Shown here piece by piece: positions 32,666 through 42,434 of a stretch of DNA of 64,000 nucleotides. A program made the position numbers and the translations under genes. This DNA comes from Rebecca billardiae RCC1528 (taxonomy: Eukaryota; Haptophyta). Within the stretch, counting starts at the first letter, position 1. Every line of letters starts with the position of its first letter. A model generated the notes under the pieces. The model did no database searches and was not told the origin of the DNA. It was given only the letters and a program-made list of their open reading frames with translations. The DNA lies in assembly GCA_965240325.2 (NCBI GenBank), contig OZ251235.1:1116001-1180000 (forward strand), given 5' to 3'.

Positions 32666-32895
32666 GCTGCTCGATTCGGCCTGCAGCTGCTCTCGCGCAG
32701 TTTGCGCTGGCCCGTTCGGCACAGCTGGCACTGCGGTGGCTCCGACTCGCTGGGCGACTTCACAGTGAAGAGTGGGCGAACGCACCTCGCCTTCGCGGCC
32801 ACTCGCAGATGAATCCGGTTGCTCGGGACCCGGGAGCGCAGGACTCGACACTCGCCTCGGCGAAGCGGAGCTTGCTGCGCCTCGGCGCGAAAGCC
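32666..32895. promoter_or_regulatory. Divergent spacer: membrane protein / MIC19-like
   Basis: A 230-bp head-to-head gap that must carry both promoters. GC-rich, with no obvious core motif. Confidence 0.4.
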
Positions 32896-33578
32896 ATGGG
32901 CGCCGCGGAGAGCAACGAGGTGGGGGCAGCCGATGTGAGCGAGTCCTACAACGTCCGGGTGCGCGCTCACTCGCCTTGCTCGCGTGCGCATCGCCTCCCA
33001 TGGCACTGCTCGGCTGACCCCGCGAGCCCCGCGCGCGATCGTGCCATCCTGAGTGCAGGTATCAGCACGATTGCTCGAGAGGCTGCAAGCAGCGGACGAG
33101 AGCCCACACACGACGGTGCAGATGACGGGCGCTGAGCGGCGGCAGCTCGTCGAGGCTGCGTACAATGAGGTGCCGGCCAGCGCTCCCAGTGCGCGACGTG
33201 CGTGCGTGGCTGGCGCGGCGCCGCTCACTTGGCGCGCCCAACCCCTTTCCCGGCGTGCAGGGCGCGAGCGCGGTGCACCAAAAGATGATCGAGCTGTTCC
33301 AGCGCGAGCAGCAGAAGGCGAATGAGGACCTGGCGGAGCTACATGCGCGCGTCGAGCACCCCGCGCTCGACGCAGTGGAGGCCAAGGTGGCCAAACTGCA
33401 TGACCGCGAGTACCGCGCACCGTCCCGAGACGTGCCGTGCGCCGACGAGCGCAGCGAATGCCTGCGCTGTCTGCAGGCGAACGGGGACGCACCGCTCAGC
33501 TGCGCCGACAAGGTCGCCGCTCTGGATAAGTGCGCCCAGGCGGTGAGCAAGGTGCACTTGCGATCGAGCACCGAGTAG
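32896..33578 (+). CDS. MIC19/CHCHD3-like MICOS subunit (twin CX9C)
   Basis: Three exons, all junctions phase 0 (32896-32958, 33059-33169, 33261-33578), 163 aa. It begins 'MGAAESNE', a candidate N-myristoylation site as in animal CHCHD3. 'YNVRVSARLLERLQAADES' matches the conserved N-terminal segment. A helical DUF737-like middle ('HQKMIELFQREQQKANEDL') leads to a C-terminal CHCH fold with two CX9C pairs ('CADERSECLRC' and 'CADKVAALDKC'). MIC19 proteins sit at mitochondrial crista junctions and link MIC60 to the outer-membrane SAM complex; their cysteines are oxidised by MIA40. The exons are short and the introns (100 and 91 bp) have GTGCGC and GTGCCG donors. Confidence 0.8.
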
Positions 33579-34515
33579 CTCGCTGGCCGCGCTGCTCGTT
33601 TGGAGCCTGCGAGTGCCCTGCGTGCACGCTCGGTCAGCTCGGCCACTTGCGTGCAGCGCTGGCAGACCCTCCGTGGTGGCCGATCCACGACGTGATGTCT
33701 TGGACGGCGTGCCTGCCCCGGCTGGAGCTCAGGGCGTGTGTCGAACTCGTGGCGCCAAGCAGGTTCTAGCAGCTCCTAGCTACTCCCGCTCAACTACGAC
33801 GCTCCGCTCGAGGACGTGATTCGTCTGCTCGGCCTCGGTGCTGCCATTCCGACGATGTCCCGCGAACGACGTGAGGCCGAGGCTGCGTGACTCGTGAGCG
33901 GGCGAGTCTGAGCACCGAGGCTGACGAATGGACATCACTGCTGCTGTGATAAGTCGTATGGCGGCCCGCCTAGGCGCCGCAGTGACCGGGTAACTGTGAA
34001 CTCGAGCTGGGCCCCGCGGCGCGGCGCAAATGAGTAGTGCTGCCGACGCGGCCGCAGACTGAGATACATGCAGCATCATTCAGTTCACCACCATTATTAT
34101 TGTGACTGACCAACCGACTCAACCGAGCTTGCTGAAGACATTGACGACGAGGACGAATCCTGCGCTATATATACGACCCGCTTAGGATTAAGTGAGTCCG
34201 TACTGCTCATGCATCTCGGATGAATCCGAATCGTCATACGGTCGTCATAATCATATGATGATTCATCTTTCATGGCGCATCATCATCCGGCCTGGTCCAA
34301 ACATACTATACTCAGTACTCTACACTCTTAACAGCCGGCGGCTAAGCAGTGAAGCGCCGACGTCACGGGACGACGACGGGACGAGGCCAAGGGCAAGTGC
34401 AACGGAGTCCGCGAGACCGACTCGGACGGAGTCACTGAGGCATCGCGCATCATTGATATAATTCATCATCAGAATTTCAGAGTTTGCTATTATAGTAGCT
34501 ACTGCTGCTACTTGT
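33579..34515. other. Intergenic, no gene seen
   Basis: GC falls steadily from the MIC19-like gene into an AT-richer spacer. No recognisable gene, RNA or repeat. Confidence 0.5.
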
Positions 34516-34607
34516 TTAATTCCCCTTTATAACGGGCTCCGGGTGATCACGGACTGGCGGCCGAAGCCTCCACTGGCTCCAGCCCTACCCAGTACCCTGG
34601 CCAGCCC
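34516..34607 (-). repeat. SINE-like dispersed repeat, copy 3 (diverged)
   Basis: It shares the 'aattcccctttataacgggctccgg' end (quoted in part: ttataacgggctccgg) with copies 1 and 2. Small insertions interrupt the middle, and the homology stops after 'ccctggccagccc', earlier than in the other copies. The A-tail is reduced to a few bases. It is therefore an older, truncated copy. Confidence 0.6.
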
Positions 34608-34668
34608 TTCCGGATGATGCTCCAGCCCGACCCCGGTCAGCCCTACCCGCGGCCCCTTACGTATTTAC

Positions 34669-34693
34669 AGACGGTCTCTGCTGGAGACCGTCT
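34669..34693. repeat. Perfect 10-bp stem hairpin
   Basis: 'agacggtctc' - 5-base loop - 'gagaccgtct', between the SINE-like copy and the Merlin-like element. Confidence 0.7.
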
Positions 34694-34840
34694 CTGGGGA
34701 GCCCGCGGGTCATCTGATTTATTCTGATTATTCGCGGATAATAATGCTCCGCCAGACTACTACTATTTAATGGCAATATCGTCAATATGACAATGCTGCG
34801 CCTTTATATATTCCCGGCACCGGCGAATATGACAGCAGTA

Positions 34841-35336
34841 GGCTCTGGCTCTGGTTGACCCCTGCCAGTCCGGTCATAGAAACCGGGCGTACCGAAAATC
34901 AAAATGATCTTCGCATTCCTGCGGCCGAATGAACGCCCGAAGTGTCCCACAGGGCCCCACGTAGGGTTGCTATGGATGGCCAATAAGTGGCAGTGCCCAG
35001 GGTGTGAAACTCAGTTTGTGACTACTTCAGACTCAATTTTTCATAGCTATTTACCCAGTCTGGTGACACATTTCCAATAGCTACGGGTGCATCCGGATCG
35101 CTCCCGGACCGTCACCGCGTTCTGACCGGAGTCTGAAATGGGTAAATACATAGTAAAATAGAGTCTGAACTATAGAGGAAGTGCTTGTTGGCGCCCAATA
35201 ATATCGCTCTGACGGTCATCATCTACTCATCTAGCAGCATCCATTGAGGTCCTCCTACGTGCAGTAGTTTCACGAGTGACTTCATGAAGGAGCTCACAGT
35301 GCCCGTCTCTGGCAGGGGTCAACCGAAGCCAGAGCC
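34841..35336 (+). mobile_element. Decayed Merlin/IS1595-like DNA transposon (496 bp)
   Basis: 28-bp terminal inverted repeats (34841-34868 and 35309-35336, 26 of 28 matching, starting 'ggctctggct') enclose an AT-richer interior. The tetranucleotide 'agta' sits immediately outside both ends. Inside is a short open frame (34904-35080) that looks like the zinc-ribbon start of an IS1595/ISXO2-type transposase. The catalytic DDE/N region is missing, so this is a non-autonomous derivative. Merlin elements usually make 8-9 bp duplications, which I cannot see; the flanks may have decayed. Confidence 0.6.
34904..35080 (+). pseudogene. Transposase N-terminal fragment (IS1595/Merlin type)
   Basis: A 58-codon frame from an ATG. 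It contains a zinc-ribbon-like core ('KCPTGPH' ... 'KWQCPGC') followed by 'ETQFVTTSDSIFHSYLPSL'. This parallels the 'CxxCxxQFxxTxGTIFHxSxLPL' hallmark of IS1595-family transposase N-termini. One expected CxxC pair is altered and the frame stops before any catalytic domain. AT content is much higher than in neighbouring host genes. Confidence 0.5.
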
Positions 35337-35612
35337 AGTATCTACGGTACTTAATAGTTAATTCGGTAAAGTAATTTAGGCGAAAATTCCGCCACGGTGC
35401 CGCTGACAGCTGCGCTGAATGAGACTATGAGTACTGATGGGCGTGCGGTGCGCCAGCGCGGAGCGCCCAAGTTCGAAGTACGGAAATCGGCAAATCGTCT
35501 GAAGCACCGACGGACCCGCGCCGCGAGCGCGCGTGAGATAGCTTCCACAAGCAACTTTCGCAAGCTCGCAGCGGCCCGAGTGCGGCGTGCGCGACAGGCG
35601 TCAGCAGCGGCG

Positions 35613-37160
35613 TCATCGGGCAGCGTGTCCGTTCGCAGCACTGGTGGATGCTACGCCCGCTGGGCCTGCATCGGCCCGGCCTGCCGCTGCCCGCCGCTCG
35701 GCGGCGCCCGCCCCGTCCGCCGGCGGCGCGTGGCACCGCTTGTAGATCTGGACGTACGACTCGGAGACGGAGATGAGCTGCGGGTGCACCTGCCCCACGT
35801 GCAGGTCCTGCATCTCGTACCACGCGCCATTGGCGGGGAAGTGCACGTGCGCCTTGTACGCGCCGCCCTCGGGCTTGCCGTCGTGCTGCACGGAGCAGAT
35901 GAGGTCGAACTTGAGCGGCGGCGGCTCCGCGGTCGCGCCCTTGGGCGCCTCGCAGAACGGCGCGAGGTCGAGGTTCTTGATCGGGCAGTTGACAATCGTG
36001 TGGTTCTTCTCGACCAACTGCTGCGTGTTCTTCGTGAAGCGCTTGACGTGGATGATCAGGTAGGCGGGCATGCGCAGCACGCGGAACTGGCGCCGGTCGC
36101 CGTTGATCAGGTCCTGGAACGTCTCGCCGTCGAACTTGGCCATGCACTGCGTCAGCGGCACCTGCGGGATGATGTTGCGGTCGAGCGCGTCGCGGAAGAG
36201 CGGCATCGGCGGCACGTCGATCGTGAGGTAGAGGAAGGGGGTGCGCTGCTCCTCGACGCGCCACCGCTCCGAGCCGGCGTCGGCGGCGTCGGCGTCGGCG
36301 TCGTCGGCGGCGGCGGCCGCCGCCGCGGCGGTGCCCTCCTTCTCGTCCGCCGCGCTCGCCGTCGCCTTGCGCTTCTTGATCCGCGCGTGGTGGCGCACCA
36401 GCACCTCGCCTTGGAAGACGCGGTGCACGATGGACGAGCCGGGGCGGCCGCTGCCGCCCAGGTCGAGGTGGAGGCGGTGGAGGAGCCACGCGAGGAACTC
36501 GTGCGCGTCGGACTGCTTGCCGATCGCGAACCGCTTGCCCGACGCCTGCGCCACCGCCTGCATCAGCTCGTGCGGCGACACCTGCCCCTTGAAGTTGTGC
36601 GGAGACCACATCTTGCGCGTCAGCAGCCCAAACTGGTGCACGAGCGCGGACTCGACGTGCGCGTAGTTGCGCTCGAGCAGGAAGAAGTCGCGCAGCGGCG
36701 GGATGCGCACGAGGCACTGCACCACCGCGTTCACAAAGTCCGTGCCCCGGATGTTGTTCAGCCCAATCGCGCCCGGCAGGTAGTCCCCGCCGTCGATGCC
36801 GCGCGCAAAGCTGATGTCCGTGTCGAGGCGTGCAATCATCGCCTCGTCAAAGCGCGGGTGGAGCATGTCCTGGATGTCGCGCAGAGAGGCGTCGACCACC
36901 TCGTACCCGTCGGGCAGGCAGAAGATCAGCCCCGTGTGCAGGTTCATCACCACGTGGTGGTCCTCCTGCAGCGAGTGCATGTACGCGGGCGTCGAGCGGC
37001 CGCGCCCCTGGAAGTACCGCCCGCACACGAGGCAGGCGTACACGTTGAAGTTGTTGCCCGTGACGGAGCAGCTCTTCTCAAAGTCAAAGTCGAGGACGGT
37101 GCGGTTCACCGTGTCCAGGTACGGGCAGAGGATGGCGCTCGGCTCCTCCTCGGTCTTCAT
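35613..37160 (-). CDS. USP39: USP39/Sad1-like inactive ubiquitin-hydrolase fold splicing factor
   Basis: Intronless, 515 aa. A ZnF-UBP domain (residues about 10-100: 'CSVTGNNFNVYACLVCGRYFQG', quoted in part NVYACLVCGRYFQG; 'HHVVMNLHTGLIFCLPDGYEV') precedes a USP fold ('GAIGLNNIRGTDFVNAVVQCL', in part GLNNIRGTDFVNAVVQCL; 'KQSDAHEFLAWLLHRL'; 'HVHFPANGAWYEMQD'). The position of the catalytic cysteine is occupied by Asp/Phe ('TDFVN'), as expected for the non-protease USP39/Sad1p family needed for U4/U6.U5 tri-snRNP assembly. An Ala/Asp-rich insert lies mid-domain. The C-terminal 40 residues are a low-complexity tail. It is head-to-head with the pseudokinase gene. Confidence 0.9.
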   Translation of the reverse strand: MKTEEEPSAILCPYLDTVNRTVLDFDFEKSCSVTGNNFNVYACLVCGRYFQGRGRSTPAYMHSLQEDHHVVMNLHTGLIFCLPDGYEVVDASLRDIQDMLHPRFDEAMIARLDTDISFARGIDGGDYLPGAIGLNNIRGTDFVNAVVQCLVRIPPLRDFFLLERNYAHVESALVHQFGLLTRKMWSPHNFKGQVSPHELMQAVAQASGKRFAIGKQSDAHEFLAWLLHRLHLDLGGSGRPGSSIVHRVFQGEVLVRHHARIKKRKATASAADEKEGTAAAAAAAADDADADAADAGSERWRVEEQRTPFLYLTIDVPPMPLFRDALDRNIIPQVPLTQCMAKFDGETFQDLINGDRRQFRVLRMPAYLIIHVKRFTKNTQQLVEKNHTIVNCPIKNLDLAPFCEAPKGATAEPPPLKFDLICSVQHDGKPEGGAYKAHVHFPANGAWYEMQDLHVGQVHPQLISVSESYVQIYKRCHAPPADGAGAAERRAAAGRADAGPAGVASTSAANGHAAR

Positions 37161-37321
37161 CCTGCCGACCGCGGCCGAAACCCAACGACGATGGCGCTCT
37201 GGGACGATCGAGAGGATCTCGTCATCAGCTCACGGCCGAAGCTGTTTGCTGCGGTGGGCAGGGGCGCAGGGCAGGCTGCGCCCACCTGTGCCGAACTGGA
37301 CGGGGCGGTGGTCGTGCGAGC
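37161..37321. promoter_or_regulatory. Divergent spacer: USP39 / pseudokinase
   Basis: Only about 160 bp separate the two start codons, so transcription is probably bidirectional. No core motif is recognised. Confidence 0.4.
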
Positions 37322-39388
37322 ATGCTCGTCGCCCGCCCGCCACCGGGCGAGCCACCAAGCCGCCGAGTGCGGCCGGGATTGCTGCGCGCTCACAGACCAC
37401 ATGCATCTGCGACAGCCTCATCTGTCCGGCCGCCCGCTGCGCCCAGCGCCTCGGCGCCGAGGCACCCCGGTGTCGCTCACGCTGCGGCTCGAGCGCCGGG
37501 TGCGCGCTTGCTCGAGCTGCTCCGCACGGTCTCGGACGCGCTGGACGCGTCGCAAGCGGCGCTGACGGACGCACTTGCCGAGGCCTCTCGCGAGCGCGCC
37601 CGTGCCGACCGCCTCGCGGCCGAGCTCGTGCTCTCGAGCGCTTCCGAACTCGCTCGGCAGGGCCACCTGGCCTCCGCAGGCGCTGCCACCGGCGCCAGTG
37701 CACGAGGCGGCTCTGAGTGGGCGGCGATGGAGGTGCAGCTCGCTGCCGCACACGCGCGGATACGCGTGCTCGAGGGGCTCCTGCGCGCAGCGGACAGCTC
37801 CGCCTCCGACGCGCGCGAGCGCGCGCGCGCGCACGCAGCGAGGCGGGCGGACACTGAGCTCGAGCTAGCCCGGCTGGGCGTCGCACTCGCGGCCGCCGTG
37901 CCCGCGCTGGCGTTGCACGCAAGCCTGGCCCTGAGTGGCGCGGAGCGCGCGGCAGCCCAACGGGAGAGCGCCTCGCGCTCGCTGCCGTCCCCGCGGCCGC
38001 TGTCTCCGCGCGCCTCCGCCGCGCTCGGCCGTGCTCGGAGCAAGCAGAGCGGCGCGCGGTGGGTGGAGGAGGTGTGTGGCTGCCCCTGGGACGTCATCGC
38101 GCCTCTGGCGCACGGCTCGCGCGCATCGATGTGCCTCCTCGTCGTGCGCGCGGCGCAGCGCACCGATGCAGCCGAGGAGTCCACCAGGCGCCAGTCGGCC
38201 CCTCCGACCCCGCGCCATCGACCGAACCTGCTGCACGCGCTTGCCTCGCTCGACAGCGGGCTGGCCGAGTGCCCCGTGCGCGAGCTGCACGTATGGGAGC
38301 GGGACGGCGCGCACGCGCTCGAGTGGGACGCGCTCTGGGCGAGCGCGTGCGCGCTCCGCGGCTGCCGCTCGGCGCACCTGGCTCCGGTGCTGGGCGTGGC
38401 GCGGCGCCGAGATCGTATCTCGCTGATCACCGAACACCTGGCAGGGCCGTCGCTGCTCGAGCGCGTGCTCACGCGCGCCGCGCCGCCGACGGAGGACTCC
38501 GTACGCCCGCTCTTCCGAGCCCTCGCGCGCGCGCTCCGCGCGCTCCTCGGCGCGGGCGTGCCGCTCCCGTACGTGGACCCGACGAAGCTCGTGTACCGCA
38601 CGGCGCGCTCGGCCGACGACGCGTTTGTCTTGTGCGCGGTGCAATCCGTGTGGGCGGGCGGCGAGCACGCAGGCTCGGGGGCGCGTGCGCGCGCCGCCGC
38701 GCACGGGCCGCGCGCCGGCGACGAGAACGAGGAGGAGGAGTCCGACGACGCCTCCGCGCCGCGCGCGCGCGCAGGTGTAGGCGCGGACGCCGACGCAGGC
38801 GACACGCTCGCGCCGTGGGCGGACGGGCATCCGGACGCGGAGGCCATGGCTGTGCGCAGTGGGGCGCCCAGTCCGCCGGCGGCGGCGGCGGGCGCGTGCA
38901 CGCTGCGCGTGTACGAGCTCTTCGCCGCGCCGGAGCTCCTGGACGGCAGCTACATGGCACGCGTGCGCGTGGTTGGCGCGGACGCGGCCTCGGCGTGCTC
39001 GGCAGCGGCCGCGGCCGCTGCCTTCAGCGTGGGCGCGATGCTGTGCGCGCTGCTCCTCGGGTGCTCGGCCACGGCGGACGGGGGTCGGGACGCGTGGGCG
39101 TTTACGCACGCGCCTCGCTGGCACTCCCTGTCCCCCGCCTTGCGCGAGCTGCTCACCGGCCTGCTGCAGCCGCTGCCCGAGATGCGCTGGACTCTCGAGG
39201 CCGCGCTGGCGCACGCGTGGATGGCGCCCCCCGCGGGCTTGGACGGCGAGCCGGCCGGGGCTGCTGGGAGCGGTGCCGATGCGGAGGCCGTGGACGCGGC
39301 CGACGCGCTCGAGCGGCTGCGCGCTCTCCACGTGCGCGCCCTCCTCCGCGGCGCCGCGAGGGCGGCGTGCGGCCCCAGCGGCGACTGA
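37322..39388 (+). CDS. Pseudokinase-like protein with N-terminal coiled coil
   Basis: Single exon, 688 aa. Residues about 55-200 are helical and Ala/Glu/Arg-rich. From about 255 there is a degraded kinase fold. The Gly-rich loop is reduced to 'AHGSRAS'. A hinge-like 'RISLITEHLAGPSLLERVL' is present, but the HRD motif is absent ('GVPLPYVDPTKLVY' in its place) and no DFG is seen. Late features survive: 'AAPELLDGSYM', 'FSVGAMLCALLLGC' and 'LSPALRELLTGLLQPLPEMRWTLEAALAHAWM' (in part LLQPLPEMRWTLEAALAHAW), followed by a CDPK-junction-like helix ('LERLRALHVRALLRGAA'). A scaffold rather than a catalytic role is inferred. Because all frames are open here, confidence rests only on these motifs. Confidence 0.6.
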   Translation: MLVARPPPGEPPSRRVRPGLLRAHRPHASATASSVRPPAAPSASAPRHPGVAHAAARAPGARLLELLRTVSDALDASQAALTDALAEASRERARADRLAAELVLSSASELARQGHLASAGAATGASARGGSEWAAMEVQLAAAHARIRVLEGLLRAADSSASDARERARAHAARRADTELELARLGVALAAAVPALALHASLALSGAERAAAQRESASRSLPSPRPLSPRASAALGRARSKQSGARWVEEVCGCPWDVIAPLAHGSRASMCLLVVRAAQRTDAAEESTRRQSAPPTPRHRPNLLHALASLDSGLAECPVRELHVWERDGAHALEWDALWASACALRGCRSAHLAPVLGVARRRDRISLITEHLAGPSLLERVLTRAAPPTEDSVRPLFRALARALRALLGAGVPLPYVDPTKLVYRTARSADDAFVLCAVQSVWAGGEHAGSGARARAAAHGPRAGDENEEEESDDASAPRARAGVGADADAGDTLAPWADGHPDAEAMAVRSGAPSPPAAAAGACTLRVYELFAAPELLDGSYMARVRVVGADAASACSAAAAAAAFSVGAMLCALLLGCSATADGGRDAWAFTHAPRWHSLSPALRELLTGLLQPLPEMRWTLEAALAHAWMAPPAGLDGEPAGAAGSGADAEAVDAADALERLRALHVRALLRGAARAACGPSGD

Positions 39389-39859
39389 GCTCGATGCAGC
39401 TCGAAATTCAGCTTCCCTTGGCGGAGATTCCTCCCGCACGACCACGCGAAAGAAATACGGTCAGGTAATACGGTAATTGAATGCGCAGTCGTAACGGCAG
39501 CTACCCCCAAGGAGCTATGTGATTGGCCCAGCGGGCTCGCCCGCTCGCGAAGGTGTAGAGAAATGTGTGCGTGATTGGCTGTTGCGGTCGAGCGCGGGTA
39601 AAGTCTGTATGTGCAGGCCTCGTGGCCCACCGGCACCGGACTGCGCGGAAAAATATCTCCTTATCGCGAGCTCGCAACGCAGAAAACTCGCGTCCCGCCC
39701 AGCGAAGCACAGCGAGCGCAGCGCCGAAGGATGAGCCATTGGCGAAATTGCACGCGTCGCATCAGCGAAGCGGAGGGGTGAAGCTCGTCCGTGCAATCAA
39801 CTCCGCGTGGCTTGTGGCGATCGAGGGGGTGGGACCGGTGGTGATTGCACACGCGCGCG
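39389..39859. other. Intergenic, no gene seen
   Basis: Moderate-GC spacer between two plus-strand genes. Presumably it holds the terminator of the pseudokinase gene and the promoter of the oxidase gene, but no motif is recognisable. Confidence 0.4.
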
Positions 39860-41499
39860 ATGAAGATCCCTAGCCCACACGACCTCGGTCTGCACAAGGT
39901 GCTCAACCCGCTGCGCACTATCGTCAACCCCATCGTCGAGTACGGCGCCAAGCAGCGCCTGAGGAACGCCGTCAACATTGCGGATCTGCGGCAGTGCGCC
40001 AAGCTGCGCGCGCACAAGATGGTGTTTGACTACCTCGACTCGGGCGCGGACGACGAGATCATCCTGCGGCGCGCAAAGGACGCGTACTCCGATCTGGAGA
40101 TGCACTACCACGTGCTCGCCGGCCTGCAGCCGCCACTCGACCTCTCGACCAAGATCTTTGGTCAGGACGTGAAGCTGCCCTTCTTTGGCTGCCCGACCGC
40201 GGGCAACCGCATGTTCCACCACGAGGGCGAGTCCGCAGCCGCGCGTGCTGCGCAGCACCACGGCTCCCTGTATGGTCTGTCGTCCCTCGCCACCACCGGC
40301 ATCGAGGATATCGGCAAGATGTGCGTGTGCCGCGCGCGCGCGCGCATCGGGAGGCGCGCGTGCCCGCGCGCGTTCCGCGCGCGCGAGCACGCGTGCGTGT
40401 GCTCACCGCATGCACCTTGCCCGCCTCGCGTCCACGGCACGCAGGCACAACGGGCCAAAGGTGTTCCAGCTGTACGTGTGGAAGGACCGCGAGCTCGTGA
40501 AGGAGGTGATTCAGAAGGCGAAGGCGGGCGGCTTCAACGCGCTTGCGCTCACCGTCGACTTCACGTGGTATGGCAACCGCGAGCGGGACATCCGCAACGG
40601 TGCGCAGCGCACGCGGCGGCGCGGCGTGCGCGCCCGACGGCCGCGGGCGTGGGCGCGTGGGCGCGGTGTGTCGGCCGCGTCTCCACCTGCGCCGGCCCAC
40701 GCACCGTCGCGCACGGCTGACCCGCGAGCTCCCCGCCCGCACGCTGGCAAATGGCCGCGGGCCGCCGCCGCCGCCGCCGCCTGCGCTCGGCATGCGCGCG
40801 CGCTGCCGTTTGGGTGGGGCAGGCTTCACGATCCCGCCGAACTACTCGGTGACGCAGGTCATCGAGGCGATCAAGCGGCCCGCATGGACCTGGGACTTCG
40901 TCTCGAACGACCCGTACACGTACGCGTGCATCAACACCGACGTGCCCGCCGACTCGCTCGCCGCGTTTGTCAACTCGCAGCTCTCGCCCGAGTTCAACTG
41001 GGACGATGCCGAGTGGCTGATGAAGGAGTGGAACGGGCCGGCGGCGATCAAGGGCGTGGTGCGGCCCGACGACGCGCAGCGCGCGGTCAAGGCGGGCTTC
41101 TCCACCATGTGGGTCTCCAACCACGGCGCGCGCCAGCTGGAGACCTCGCCCGCGACGATCGACGTGCTGCCATCGATCCGCGAGGCGGTCGGGCCGGACG
41201 TCGAGATCATCCTCGACGGCGGCGTGCAGCGCGGCACGGACATCGCGAAGGCGCTCGCGCTCGGGGCGGACGCGGTCGGCGTCGGCAAGCCGTACCTCTA
41301 CGGCCTCGCCGCGGGCGGCACCGAGGGCGTGATCAAGGCGCTGAACATCCTCAAGGTCGAGCTCGACCGCGCGATGGGGCTGCTCGGCGTCGGCACGGTC
41401 GACGAGCTCAAGAAGCGCGGCCCGTCGCTCATCAAGCGCCGCCCAACCGGGATGTCGGTGAGGGACTACCCGTACCCCGGGCCGAACGGCTGCTGCTAA
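39860..41499 (+). CDS. FMN-dependent 2-hydroxyacid oxidase/dehydrogenase
   Basis: Three exons (39860-40320, 40445-40599, 40823-41499; phases 2 and 1), 430 aa. This is an FMN alpha-hydroxyacid dehydrogenase TIM barrel: 'FDYLDSGADDEIILRRAKDA' at the N-terminus, 'FGCPTAGNRMFHHEGE', 'VFQLYVWKDRELVKEVIQKA', 'ALTVDFTWYGNRERDIRNG', then 'WNGPAAIKGVVRPDDA', the catalytic-base segment 'VSNHGARQLE' and FMN-phosphate loops 'ILDGGVQRGTDIAKALALGA' and 'VGVGKPYLYGLA'. It oxidises L-lactate or another 2-hydroxyacid. It resembles bacterial LldD and eukaryotic lactate dehydrogenase (FMN) at least as much as glycolate oxidase. I see no cytochrome b2 domain or clear targeting peptide. Confidence 0.85.
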
Positions 41500-42434
41500 G
41501 CGCGGTCGAGCGGTGTGCGCCGTGCGGCACGTCCGCCCGGCGGCCTGCCCCTGACTCCGACCCCGCCTACACCTTGTGACACCGAGCCGGCCGCTAATGC
41601 AGCGCGTGCGGAGCGGCCGTGCGACGTGTCCTCCGACGCCGTCTCGTGCCCCGCGCCCGCGGGCGCGGGCCTTCCGCCGACTACCTACCCCACGACTCGC
41701 ACGACGCGTTCCGATCTGATGGCATGCTGAGGCGTCATCCCGGACTGCTGCGTTGGTGCGCGGCGGCTCGGCATGCGCGATGTCATCTGATCACACAACA
41801 GCCGCAGCACCACGGCCACGCGCGACGCTGCCGGCGGCAGCCGCGGCGTGCGCCAACCGCGCTGACACCGCTGTCACCGCGGGGAGCTTCGTCGTCGCCT
41901 GCTACTGCTAGTTACGACATGATACCATACTGCACGTGCATGCATGGTGTATATTGCACTACGATCGTACGACGCACTGTGATGTCTTATAGCATAGCAT
42001 GCGCATTTCTGCTTCCAGCTTCGGGCTCGGATTATTATAATATACTTAAGAGGAAAGTTCTACCGTAAGGCGGTGCTCCATCCCGGCCCCGCTCCCGTAG
42101 GGGGGCAGGGCTGCGGGTGGCGCACTGTCTGACCTGGACGGAAGGCGCGGACGCATTCTATGTGTCTGTTGCACTCTGAGCCTGACGCTTGTCCGATGCT
42201 GCCACGTCGTTAAATATATATATATATATATATAAACTACTATATTATTTAATTTAATACATAGAGCTCTAGTATTGATGGTTACGACGAACGTTTTAAT
42301 TTTATATATAAGTGAAAAAATGTAGACTCGCTACCGCGGCGCCGAGCAGCTCTGAGGCCGACGACTGAGTATGGGGCACTGTAAGTAGTGTAACTACTGT
42401 CTGTAGACTGTAGTTTATTCAAGTTGGAGTCGCA
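41500..42434. other. Intergenic, convergent gene ends
   Basis: AT-rich in its second half, with a TA microsatellite near 42211-42234. No gene seen. Confidence 0.5.
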
